Shown here: positions 52,771 to 61,051 of the stretch, in pieces
How positions within the stretch are numbered: the stretch's first letter is position 1
Layout of the letters: each line of letters starts with the position of its first letter
From: Deltaproteobacteria bacterium
GTDB taxonomy: Bacteria; Desulfobacterota; Desulfuromonadia; Geobacterales; JAJYBI01
Reading direction: 5' to 3'
Length of the DNA: 62,370 nucleotides
Assembly (NCBI GenBank): GCA_021779095.1
Contig: JAJYBI010000021.1
Location: 1 to 62,370, forward strand
Notes under the pieces: model-generated
What the model was told of the DNA's origin: nothing
The model's input: the letters and a program-made list of their open reading frames with translations, nothing else
The model's database searches: none
Position numbers and translations under genes: made by a program

Positions 52771-53931
52771 ATGGACCAGGCGCGGCGGCACGACATCATC
52801 ATCGACGACACCACCCTCCGGGACGGTGAACAGACCGCCGGGGTGGTCTTCAGTACCAAGGAAAAGATCGCCATCGCCCGGATGCTGGACGCCATGGGGG
52901 TGCAGGAACTGGAATGCGGCATCCCGGCCATGGGGGAAGAGGAGCGCGCGGCGGTCCGCGCCCTGGTGGACCTGGGGCTGAACGCCAGGCTCATCAGCTG
53001 GAACCGGGCGCTCCCCGCCGACATCCGGGCGAGCATCGACTGCGGCCTCACGGCGGTGGACATCTCGCTGTCCGTCTCCGACATGATGATCGAGCACAAG
53101 ATCAGAAAGAGCCGGGAGTGGGTGAAGGAGCAGCTTAAAGTTGCGCTCGGGTTCGCCAAGGCGCACGGCCTGTACGTCTCCGTGGGGGGGGAGGACGGCA
53201 GCCGCGCCGACCTTGCGTTCCTCGTGGAACTGATGGAGATCACCCGGGAGATGGGGGGCGACCGGTTCCGCTTCTGCGACACCCTGGGGGTCCTCGACCC
53301 GTTCACCACCTTCGAGAAGGTGCGGTTCCTGCGGGCGAGCGTGCCGGAGCTGGAGATCGAGGTACACACCCACAACGACCTGGGGATGGCCACCGCCAAC
53401 GCCATCGCCGGGGTCAGGGCCGGCGCCCGGTTCGTCAACACCACCGTGAACGGCCTGGGGGAGCGGGCCGGCAACGCGGCGCTGGAAGAGGTGGTCATGG
53501 GGCTGAAGCTGGCCTGCGGCATCGACACGGGGATCGACACCCACCGGTTCCTGGAGGTCTCCCGCTTCGTGGGCCGCGCCTCCCACCGGCCGGTCCCCCC
53601 CTGGAAGCCGGTGGTGGGGGAGCGGGTCTTCGCCCACGAGTCGGGCCTCCACACCGACGGCGTCATCAAGAACCCGCGAAACTACGAAGGGTACGCTCCC
53701 GAAGAGGTGGGGCTCACCCGCCACCTCGTGGTGGGGAAACACTCCGGCACGAGCGGCCTCGTGGAGCGGTACCGGGAGCTGGGGATCGCCATCAGCCGGA
53801 AGGAGGCGGTCTGCCTCATGGAGCAGGTGCGGGCCATCGCCCAGCGGATGAAGCGCCCCCTAAGCGACCGGGAGCTCCGGAAGCTGCACAGAAGCCCCCG
53901 CACGCTTCCCCGTCAGGCAGACATGTTGTAA
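52771..53931 (+). CDS. nifV: homocitrate synthase NifV
   Basis: 386 residues. DRE-TIM metallolyase: DDTTLRDGEQTAGVVF at the N-terminus, metal-binding HxH in VHTHNDLGMATANAIAGVRAG, and GLGERAGNAALEEVVM, FAHESGLHTDG, VGKHSGTSGLVE. NifV makes homocitrate, the organic ligand of the iron-molybdenum cofactor. Length and motif variants favour NifV over isopropylmalate synthase, which is about 510 residues. GAGGAGGCGGCT precedes the start. Its own candidate sigma-54 promoter and leader lie upstream, like nifB. Confidence 0.94.
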   Translation: MDQARRHDIIIDDTTLRDGEQTAGVVFSTKEKIAIARMLDAMGVQELECGIPAMGEEERAAVRALVDLGLNARLISWNRALPADIRASIDCGLTAVDISLSVSDMMIEHKIRKSREWVKEQLKVALGFAKAHGLYVSVGGEDGSRADLAFLVELMEITREMGGDRFRFCDTLGVLDPFTTFEKVRFLRASVPELEIEVHTHNDLGMATANAIAGVRAGARFVNTTVNGLGERAGNAALEEVVMGLKLACGIDTGIDTHRFLEVSRFVGRASHRPVPPWKPVVGERVFAHESGLHTDGVIKNPRNYEGYAPEEVGLTRHLVVGKHSGTSGLVERYRELGIAISRKEAVCLMEQVRAIAQRMKRPLSDRELRKLHRSPRTLPRQADML

Positions 53932-53944
53932 GGATGGACACCAA

Positions 53945-56272
53945 CTACGCATCCAGCATTTCCCGAATTTTTCTTAGGAGTTCCATTGGCTGCACAGGCT
54001 TCATGATCAGCTCGAAACCTTCTTCCAGGCCCCCCCGGTTTTCAATAAAGTCTGCGGTATAGCCACTGGAGAAAAGCACCTTGAGATCAGGTTTGATTCG
54101 GCGGATCTCATCGTATGCATCTTTCCCGTTCATCTTCGGCATGATCATGTCCATCAGGATCAGATTGATCTTTTCCGCTTTGGCTTTAAATTTCTCGACG
54201 GCATCCATCCCATCTTCGGCAATGATTACCGTATATCCATGGTCTTCCAATATTCTTTCGAATAACGTACGCACAACCCGGTCATCTTCGACAACAAGGA
54301 TGGTTTCATCGCCGCCGACCGGTATGATGTCCTCAGGTTTTTCAATGTCAGGAATCCTTGATTTCTCCACAATCGGGAAATAAATGCGGAATGTAGTGCC
54401 TTTTCCAACTTCGCTGTACACATTTATAAAACCGTCATGTTGCTTTACAATGCCGTAGATTATAGACAAACCGAGACCTGTTCCTTTTCCCACCCCTTTT
54501 GTAGTGAAAAATGGCTCGAAAATATGTCTGAGATGCACCACATCAATCCCTTCGCCATTATCAGATATGGTAAGCACCGCATATGATCCCGGGCGCGCTT
54601 CATAGCCATGCAGGCTGAAGAATGACCGATCCAGATCGATCGAATCTGTCGAGATGGAAAGAGAGCCCCCGTCATGCATGGCATCGCGCGCATTGGTGGC
54701 AAGGTTGATCATCACCTGTTCAACTTGTCCTTTATCTACCGATACTGGCAGGTCTGCGCCGAAACATGTTGTGTATAACCTGATATCTTCACCGATGATC
54801 CTGACCAGGAACTTCTGCATCCGCCGGACAATGTCATTCAGGTCTTCTTCTCTTACATTCAGTTGTTGTTTGCGGCTGAAGGCCAGCAACCCGCGGGTCA
54901 GTTGGGCCGCCTTTTCCGATGCATCGCCGATCAGCTTGATCTTTTCCTTCTGTTGTTCGTTCAACGAGTTTTGGATCAATAACAGGCTGCTGTAGCCGCT
55001 TATGATCGTAAGTATATTATTGAAATCATGTGCGACACCCGCTGCGAGCTGACCGATTGCTTCCATTTTCTGGGACTGCCTGAGCTGCTCCTCCGTGTTC
55101 CGGTGTTCGGTTACGTCCGTCCCAAGTGATGCGACACCCATCACTGCACCGCTCATGTCATACAATGTCGTATTGTTCCAGACAATCATCCTTTTGCTGC
55201 CACGTTGGGTCAAAATGACATTTTCGTAATGCTTGACCACGGCATTGTTGGCAATGGCCTCCTTGAAGACGGCTTGAACCGTAGTCCGTTCATCGTCGGG
55301 AATGAACTTCTCAAACCAGTTGCAACCGATGACGTCGTCATGCGCCCAGCCGGTCATACTGAGCAGGAAATCATTGCAGAAGGTGATCTTGCCTTCTGTA
55401 TCGAGAATAACCGCTAAAAGCTGGACAGATTCGAGAAGGCTGCGGAATTTACCTTCAGAGGCGCGCAAGGCAGCCTCTGCAGTTTTTCGTTCAGAAATAT
55501 CCCTCGCCGTTACCAGTATTCTGTTGTCGCTACCTATGAGGGCACGTCTGATATGGACTTCAACCCAGAACAGCCGCCCGTCTTTATGCCTTGCATGCCA
55601 TTCGAATTGCTGAGGTTCACCTGACACGGCTCTACGTATGCGGTTCAAGGCTTCCGTTTGGGTGTACGGCGGGATACCGGAACTGAGGTCCTCGACACTG
55701 ACCTTCAACGCCTCATCCTGCGCATACCCGTACATCCGGCACATTGTCTCATTAACGCCAAGAATCGCTCCGGTTCGCGTGTCATGGATAAATATGGCTT
55801 CATCGCTGGCATCGAAAATGGCATGGAAGCGAACCTCGCTCTGCTCTGTTTCAACTATTTTCTTTTGCAGCTGCTCCGTCAACTCCCTATTGTCATCAAG
55901 TGCCTTGGCGAGACTTGGCATTGCAATCGCCTTTGGAATTAACGGGATGAACAATATTGCGGAAACAGCGGAAATCGTGGCGGTGAATGCTTTTACATAC
56001 CCCTCACTCCAATAGGCGGGTACAAAGATAGTGTATGCTGAGAAGAAATGGGTAGTACCGCAGGAAATAATGAATGCCGCAAAAAGGAAGTAAATATGCT
56101 TGAAAGGTATGTCCTTCCGTTTCAATGCAAAATAGAGCATCGCTATAGTAATGGAATAGTAGGCTATGCCGGTTATTACGTCTGACGCGACATGGAGCGA
56201 AACAAGGCCTTTTTCCCAGTCGAGGCAGTACCCATGTTCCATGTAATTGCTAATGACCTGTTGATGAGCCAT
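53945..56272 (-). CDS. hybrid histidine kinase with ETR1-type ethylene-binding sensor domain
   Basis: 775 residues. Residues about 20-125 hold three membrane helices matching the plant ethylene receptor: ASDVITGIAYYSITIAMLYF with Asp31 and Tyr38, and FAAFIISCGTTHFF with Cys71 and His75, the copper ligands; Asp to Cys spacing of 40 is the same as in ETR1 (Asp25, Cys65, His69). Then two PAS domains (about 145-270 and 275-400), HisKA with His in AAGVAHDFNNI, HATPase and a C-terminal receiver with Asp in LILMDMIMPKMNG. Codon use is AT-richer than neighbours, suggesting transfer. Ligand could be ethylene or another copper-bound small molecule. Confidence 0.88.
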   Translation of the reverse strand: MAHQQVISNYMEHGYCLDWEKGLVSLHVASDVITGIAYYSITIAMLYFALKRKDIPFKHIYFLFAAFIISCGTTHFFSAYTIFVPAYWSEGYVKAFTATISAVSAILFIPLIPKAIAMPSLAKALDDNRELTEQLQKKIVETEQSEVRFHAIFDASDEAIFIHDTRTGAILGVNETMCRMYGYAQDEALKVSVEDLSSGIPPYTQTEALNRIRRAVSGEPQQFEWHARHKDGRLFWVEVHIRRALIGSDNRILVTARDISERKTAEAALRASEGKFRSLLESVQLLAVILDTEGKITFCNDFLLSMTGWAHDDVIGCNWFEKFIPDDERTTVQAVFKEAIANNAVVKHYENVILTQRGSKRMIVWNNTTLYDMSGAVMGVASLGTDVTEHRNTEEQLRQSQKMEAIGQLAAGVAHDFNNILTIISGYSSLLLIQNSLNEQQKEKIKLIGDASEKAAQLTRGLLAFSRKQQLNVREEDLNDIVRRMQKFLVRIIGEDIRLYTTCFGADLPVSVDKGQVEQVMINLATNARDAMHDGGSLSISTDSIDLDRSFFSLHGYEARPGSYAVLTISDNGEGIDVVHLRHIFEPFFTTKGVGKGTGLGLSIIYGIVKQHDGFINVYSEVGKGTTFRIYFPIVEKSRIPDIEKPEDIIPVGGDETILVVEDDRVVRTLFERILEDHGYTVIIAEDGMDAVEKFKAKAEKINLILMDMIMPKMNGKDAYDEIRRIKPDLKVLFSSGYTADFIENRGGLEEGFELIMKPVQPMELLRKIREMLDA

Positions 56273-56694
56273 AAAGACACCTCTGTAATAGATGGCGCAA
56301 AACTGGAGAGACAGAATCGGGTTGCCTCAATCAAATCCACGTACCGATACCATCCCTGGTGACTGTGATGCTCAACTACACGGTTGTCGTGCTCGCCAAT
56401 CCGTCACGCGTGACCTTATGCAGAACCGTATCGGCATGGCCTGTGGGACAACCCGCGCCTGATCATCGGGCAAGCCGGCAACGGCAGCATTCTACCCGGT
56501 GGAGCAATATTTACCAGCATTAAATAGAAGGCGGCAGATATCACTGCGTGAATCGACTACTTCGTCTCGGTCACTCCGCCCCGATCCCGCGCAGACACCC
56601 CGCCGCTCACTGACGCGCCCTTCCCAGGCCGCGTTTCAGGCATCAGGTCCGTGGTCACGACAGCTTCGATTCCCGCGTCTACCGTCATTCAAAC
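56273..56694 (-). other. gap of about 420 bases without recognisable gene
   Basis: Between the ETR1-like kinase and the terminator of the thioredoxin-like gene. Short frames show no family resemblance and no ribosome site. Presumably carries the kinase promoter. No repeat noticed. Confidence 0.5.
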
Positions 56695-56720
56695 AAAAAA
56701 CCCCGCCGCGTGCGGCAGGG
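56695..56720 (-). terminator. intrinsic terminator after the thioredoxin-like gene
   Basis: On the minus strand CCCTGCCGC-ACGC-GGCGGGG followed by six T (A-run 56695-56700). 36 bases past the stop codon. Confidence 0.75.
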
Positions 56721-56756
56721 TGTCGTTGTTTGGGGAATCCGTAAAGGAGCTCTTCA

Positions 56757-57299
56757 TCACCGGCCAAGCATCTTCTCATAGGACTCCGCTGCCTTTTTGC
56801 CGACTCCGATCTGCCGGGTCATGAGCTTCTCCAGCGGTTCGAGCCCGATATCACCGATAATCTTCTCCCGGATGACGCCGGACCGGTCAACAATGTAGAT
56901 TGTCGGAAACCCTTTTGCCTTGTACGCATTGAACAGCTTCATCGGCTTGTCGGCCAGCATGGTGAATGTAATCTTGTTGCTCCTGGCGTAAGCGGCCGTT
57001 GCAGCCGCGTCGTTGTCGTTGACCGCGATCACCTCGATCTCCTGTCTATGCTGCTCGTAGTACGGTTCGATCAGCTTGAGAGTGTCAAGACAGCAGCTCG
57101 CCCAGAAATAGAGCACCACCACCTTCCCCCTGTACTGTTCCAGATCCACCGTCCTGCCGCCGATCTCCCGCATGGAAAACGGAGGGGCCGTATCGCCTAT
57201 CTGCAGCGTCTGCGGTGAATCGCACCCCGAAAGGAAGACCAGCACCGGCATACACAGCGCAACAGCGCCGAAACATGTACGCCACAACCTGTTACGCAT
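56757..57299 (-). CDS. TlpA/peroxiredoxin-like thioredoxin-fold lipoprotein lacking CXXC
   Basis: 180 residues. Lipoprotein signal with lipobox FLSGC (Cys about 26). Thioredoxin fold of the TlpA type: IGDTAPPFSMREIGGRTVDLEQYRGKVVVLYFWASCC, IEVIAVNDND and GFPTIYIVDRSGVI with the cis-Pro. The active site reads WASCCLDT where WATWCxxC is usual: the Trp is Cys and the second Cys is Thr, so it cannot run the normal dithiol cycle. A monothiol or one-Cys peroxidase role, or a new pair of adjacent Cys, is possible. A terminator follows. Confidence 0.85.
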   Translation of the reverse strand: MRNRLWRTCFGAVALCMPVLVFLSGCDSPQTLQIGDTAPPFSMREIGGRTVDLEQYRGKVVVLYFWASCCLDTLKLIEPYYEQHRQEIEVIAVNDNDAAATAAYARSNKITFTMLADKPMKLFNAYKAKGFPTIYIVDRSGVIREKIIGDIGLEPLEKLMTRQIGVGKKAAESYEKMLGR

Positions 57300-57339
57300 T
57301 TCAACTCACCTCGCGGATCGAACCTTGAAGATGTGAACG

Positions 57340-57804
57340 TCATGCCGACTGCTGCCGCGCCATCCGGTCGGCCAGCGACCTCGCCTCCGCCAGCACCGCC
57401 TCCCGATCCGCGACGCTCATCTGTCCCCCGGCATAAGGCCTGCCCTTCCCCACACGGCGCGTGTAGGTCCATGCCTCCATTTCACGGCCATCATGAAGCG
57501 TGACCGTAACCTTCTCCCGCTCGTAATACGGCACCTCTTCCCACTGGTCCGCCGCACCACGTGCCGATGCATCGACCGCGATGACGCAGCCGGCAACCTG
57601 TCCGGCCGGATCGGGCCCGATGAACAGATAGCCGTCCTCGTCCGAGGCGAACAGCGACCAGCCGGACAGGGTGGCGTTCCGCCCTTCACAGGTGTACCCG
57701 AACAGAATCCGTTGCATCTCGGGGTCCTGCAGGGTCCCGTAGGAAAAGAGCCACTCCTTCGCTCCATGTCCATCTATTAAAGATGCATTATATTTATTGA
57801 CCAT
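57340..57804 (-). CDS. gamma-glutamylcyclotransferase-like (AIG2) protein
   Basis: 154 residues. The YGTL motif in LFSYGTLQDPEMQRILFG, plus WEEVPYYEREKVTV, fit the AIG2/GGCT fold, which forms pyroglutamate or cyclises gamma-glutamyl amines. Start at 57804 (MVNKYN), GGAT seven bases before; an upstream TTG is open. It is transcribed toward the thioredoxin-like gene, 40 bases apart, so the two may be one unit. Substrate not known. Confidence 0.82.
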   Translation of the reverse strand: MVNKYNASLIDGHGAKEWLFSYGTLQDPEMQRILFGYTCEGRNATLSGWSLFASDEDGYLFIGPDPAGQVAGCVIAVDASARGAADQWEEVPYYEREKVTVTLHDGREMEAWTYTRRVGKGRPYAGGQMSVADREAVLAEARSLADRMARQQSA

Positions 57805-57856
57805 AATAGTTATCCAATAGCATAACGCAGCACTCAACCGGCAACAAAGATTACTT

Positions 57857-57954
57857 ACTAAGGCGAAACATGACTACTCGACAACTCCCTTCCCCTCACC
57901 CCCTCCCATCGAGGGAGGGGGGATGATTCACGTCGGATAGACAATGTACTCCTT
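57857..57954. repeat. short inverted-repeat element, family A copy 2
   Basis: 98 bp. The left 32 bases are the same as those at 7430 (ACTAAGGCGAAACATGACTA then CTCGACAACTCCC), and the right end ..GTCGGATAGACAATGTACTCC matches 7559-7579 closely. It has one CCCTCCC/GGGAGGG palindrome where copy 1 has two. Marks the border of the IS-rich segment. Confidence 0.68.
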
Positions 57955-58096
57955 TGCGATCGGGGCATACGCGTTCACTATCAGATACCCCGAGGCGTGT
58001 GCCGGTGGCGAAATAAAGGGGTGTTCCCGCACAGATGCCGTAGCCCTCCCCAGAACACAATCGGCAAAGGCATCATCCGAAACTGGCCTCGTCCGC

Positions 58097-59484
58097 AGAA
58101 TCTGTGGGTAGCGGGCTGAAAAAATAAGGGCATTGCCTCTCAGTGACGGATAAGATTGTTTTTGCGAGAAACGATCAAGTCCGACACGGGAGAAGCAATG
58201 CTTATCAAGACTGTACTGAACAAGGTCGAGCGTTTCAAGTCTTTCATTTACGGAGATTGCCGACTGGCGAAAGTCGGTGGCTCAGAAGCACTGATCATTG
58301 ACATCAATCCGCGTCGCAACAGCAAGCCTGAATGCCCGGAATGCGGCAAACGAGGCAAGACGTACGACACGCAACCGGCCCGGCTGTTCGAGTATGTGCC
58401 GATCTGGGCGTTCAAGGTCTTCTTTCGCTACGCTCCCCGCCGGGTTCTGTGCCCGACCCATGGTGTAAAGGTTGAATCCCTCCCCTGGGGGTATGGCAAA
58501 GAGCAGATGACGATCTCGTACCAGGTCTATCTTGCCCGGTGGGCACGGCGACTCTCCTGGAAAGAGGTTGCCGGAATCTTCGAGACCAGTTGGGATAGCA
58601 TCTTCCGGGCGGTACAGTATGCTGTCGATTACGGCCTGAGCAACCGGAACCTTGATGGCGTTACGGAAATCGGTATTGATGAGATTGCCGTCTTCAAAGG
58701 CCAGCAATACCTGACCATGGTCTATCAGCTCAATGCCGGCGTCAGGCGCCTTCTCTGGTGCGGCCCGGAACGGCGGGTAAAAACGCTGCTCCGCTTCTTC
58801 CGGGAATTCGGCAAAGACCGCAGCGCCAAGCTCAAATACGTCTGCAGCGATATGTGGGCACCGTATCTCAAGGTCATTGCCAAGCGGGCACCCAATGCCT
58901 TGAACATCCTCGACCGTTTCCACATCATGCGGAAGTTCAATGAGGCGATTGACGAGGTCCGGCGCACCGAAGCCAAGGAGTTCAAGGCCGCCAAACAGGA
59001 GAACGTCCTGGAAAAGGGGCGCTGGCTGCTGCTGAAGCGGCCGGAAAATCTGTCCGAGAAGCAGACGTCACGATTGGGAGATTTACTCAAGCTCAACCTC
59101 TCAGCAATCAAGGCGTATCTGCTGCGCGAGGACTTTCAGCAGTTCTGGGATTACCAGCGTGCTGACTTTGCGGGCAAGTTCCTCGACGGTTGGGTGACCA
59201 GAACAATGCAAACCGACCTGGAACCGATGAAGAAGGTCGCCCGGATGTTGCGCAATCACAAGCCGATGATTCTCAACTGGTTCAGGGCAAAAGGTCGTCT
59301 TTCCAGCGGTGCGATAGAAGGACTGAACCTCAAGGCAAAACTGACTATCAGAAAAGCGTACGGTTTCCGAACCGTAAAATGCCTACAAGTGGCGCTATAT
59401 CATACACTTGGCGACTTGCCAGAGCCGCTGTGTCATCACAGATTCAGCTGACGAGCCGAATTAAGTAAGGTGTCACCAGATTCT
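58097..59484 (+). mobile_element. ISL3-family insertion sequence
   Basis: One transposase gene bracketed by short inverted ends AGAATCTG (58097-58104) and CAGATTCT (59477-59484). The ends are provisional: no 8-bp duplication is seen outside them. Size of about 1.4 kb fits ISL3 elements. Confidence 0.65.
58198..59451 (+). CDS. ISL3-family transposase
   Basis: 417 residues, full length for the family. N-terminal zinc finger CPECGKRGK..VLCPTHG, helix-turn-helix SWKEVAGIFETSWDSIFRAV, then DDE residues in EIGIDEIAV, YVCSDMWAPY and SGAIEGLNLKAKLTIRKAYGFR. Start at 58198 follows GGGAGAAGCA. No frameshift or stop, so potentially active. Confidence 0.92.
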   Translation: MLIKTVLNKVERFKSFIYGDCRLAKVGGSEALIIDINPRRNSKPECPECGKRGKTYDTQPARLFEYVPIWAFKVFFRYAPRRVLCPTHGVKVESLPWGYGKEQMTISYQVYLARWARRLSWKEVAGIFETSWDSIFRAVQYAVDYGLSNRNLDGVTEIGIDEIAVFKGQQYLTMVYQLNAGVRRLLWCGPERRVKTLLRFFREFGKDRSAKLKYVCSDMWAPYLKVIAKRAPNALNILDRFHIMRKFNEAIDEVRRTEAKEFKAAKQENVLEKGRWLLLKRPENLSEKQTSRLGDLLKLNLSAIKAYLLREDFQQFWDYQRADFAGKFLDGWVTRTMQTDLEPMKKVARMLRNHKPMILNWFRAKGRLSSGAIEGLNLKAKLTIRKAYGFRTVKCLQVALYHTLGDLPEPLCHHRFS

Positions 59485-59524
59485 TGAATATTGCTCATCT
59501 CCTGTTTGCGTGAGAGGATTCGGT

Positions 59525-61015
59525 ATGGCTAAATCTGACATGTTGGATTATTTGGAAGATGAAAGAAAAAAGCTATGGAAGGCAGTAGTTGCACTTGATG
59601 AAAAAATTGATAAAAGAACACCAGAGTATGAAAATGAGGCTAAACAAGCATCCAAAAAAGCTTCAGAATATAGGAATAGAAGTGAAGAGTCTAGAAATAC
59701 TATTTCACAATATGAACAGGAATCGAAAGATAATTTAGAAGAGATTAAGTCAATTCTTGAAGCAATAAATAATACACGAAACGAAGCTGTTGCAAATAGT
59801 GAATTCATTGAAAATAATACAATCGTATCTAATAAACTGCTTTCGGATCTTGAAACACGAATAAGCACCATAAATGACGAGATAGAAGCATTAGAAACAA
59901 CCTTTAGCAATCACGATGATTATTTAAATAAAATAAATAGCTTGGAGGCTCTTTACACAAAAAGCGAAGAATTGTCATCAAAAATTGATCTTGTTCATAA
60001 AAACGTGCTCAATAAAAGGAAAGAAATAGATGACCTATATTTAGAGATTTTTGGATACAAAGAGACTGATGAAGACACAAACGAAGAAACAGAGGTTCCT
60101 GGACTTAAAGAAGAACTAGAAAATTCATATAGTGAACTAAGCATTAATTTAAATCAATACAAGGTGGACTTTGATAAATACAAAGCTTATAGCAAGCAGG
60201 AATATGAAGAATATAAAAGTGGCGTAGCAGCTGATTTTTTAACAACTGTTGAGAGATGGAATTCAGAGTACACAGCTATATCAAAACAAATTCAAGCTCT
60301 CCTTCCAAATGCGCTTACGGCAGGTCTAAGCTCTGCTTATACTATAAAAAAGGATGATGAAGTAAAGGACATAACAACTCATACTGGTAAATTTGAAAAA
60401 GCAATTACTTATCTTGTGTTTATTTCTCTTATACCGTTTGCCGTGAGCATAGTATTATTAATTCAGGGTAAGGCTCTCGATAGAGTATTATTAGATATGC
60501 CTAGGTTGGTACTTGCAATTCTTCCGCTTTATGTACCTATATTGTGGGTTGCATATTCAACAAGCAAAAAAATTAACTTATCCAAAAGGTTGGTGGAAGA
60601 ATACACTCATAAAGAAGTTCTCAGTAAAACATTTGAAGGTCTTTCCAATCAAATTAGCACAATCCCTGATGGTGACATATCAGCTGATTTAAGGATAAAG
60701 CTGTTATACAATATATTAGAAGTTAGCTCTGAAAACCCTGGTAAACTCATAACTGATTATAATAAAGCTGATCATCCACTTATGGATGCTTTAGAAAAAA
60801 GTGTACAACTAACAAATGCTGTTGAAAAACTTTCTCAAATTCCAGGTTTTTCAACAATAGCATCAGTTTTGGATAAAAAATCAAAGGACATACTTAAGGA
60901 CAAAGCTAATAAAGCAACTGCTGGTTTGGCAGGCATGGACAAGAAGGCCAAAGGTAAAGGCCTAGATATAGAAGAGGCTGAACTTGAATCGGAAGCGGAA
61001 ACTGATGAAGACTAG
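59525..61015 (+). CDS. AT-rich orphan: coiled-coil protein with two membrane helices
   Basis: 496 residues, not recognised. Residues about 1-245 are nearly all Lys/Glu/Asn/Ser-rich coiled coil. A conserved-looking LLPNALTAGLSSAYTIKKDDE (about 260-280) leads to two membrane helices (about 294-315 and 327-347) and a soluble C-terminal helical domain (LRIKLLYNILEVSSENPGKLITDYNKADHPLMDALEKS) with an acidic tail. Base composition and codon use are far more AT-rich than all neighbours, and it lies between two insertion sequences, so it was acquired recently. Could be a defence or surface protein; no partner gene is visible. Start at 59525, GAGAGG upstream. Confidence 0.8.
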   Translation: MAKSDMLDYLEDERKKLWKAVVALDEKIDKRTPEYENEAKQASKKASEYRNRSEESRNTISQYEQESKDNLEEIKSILEAINNTRNEAVANSEFIENNTIVSNKLLSDLETRISTINDEIEALETTFSNHDDYLNKINSLEALYTKSEELSSKIDLVHKNVLNKRKEIDDLYLEIFGYKETDEDTNEETEVPGLKEELENSYSELSINLNQYKVDFDKYKAYSKQEYEEYKSGVAADFLTTVERWNSEYTAISKQIQALLPNALTAGLSSAYTIKKDDEVKDITTHTGKFEKAITYLVFISLIPFAVSIVLLIQGKALDRVLLDMPRLVLAILPLYVPILWVAYSTSKKINLSKRLVEEYTHKEVLSKTFEGLSNQISTIPDGDISADLRIKLLYNILEVSSENPGKLITDYNKADHPLMDALEKSVQLTNAVEKLSQIPGFSTIASVLDKKSKDILKDKANKATAGLAGMDKKAKGKGLDIEEAELESEAETDED

Positions 61016-61051
61016 CTACAGGAGAAGCCCTCTGGGGACGGTCCTTATTGG

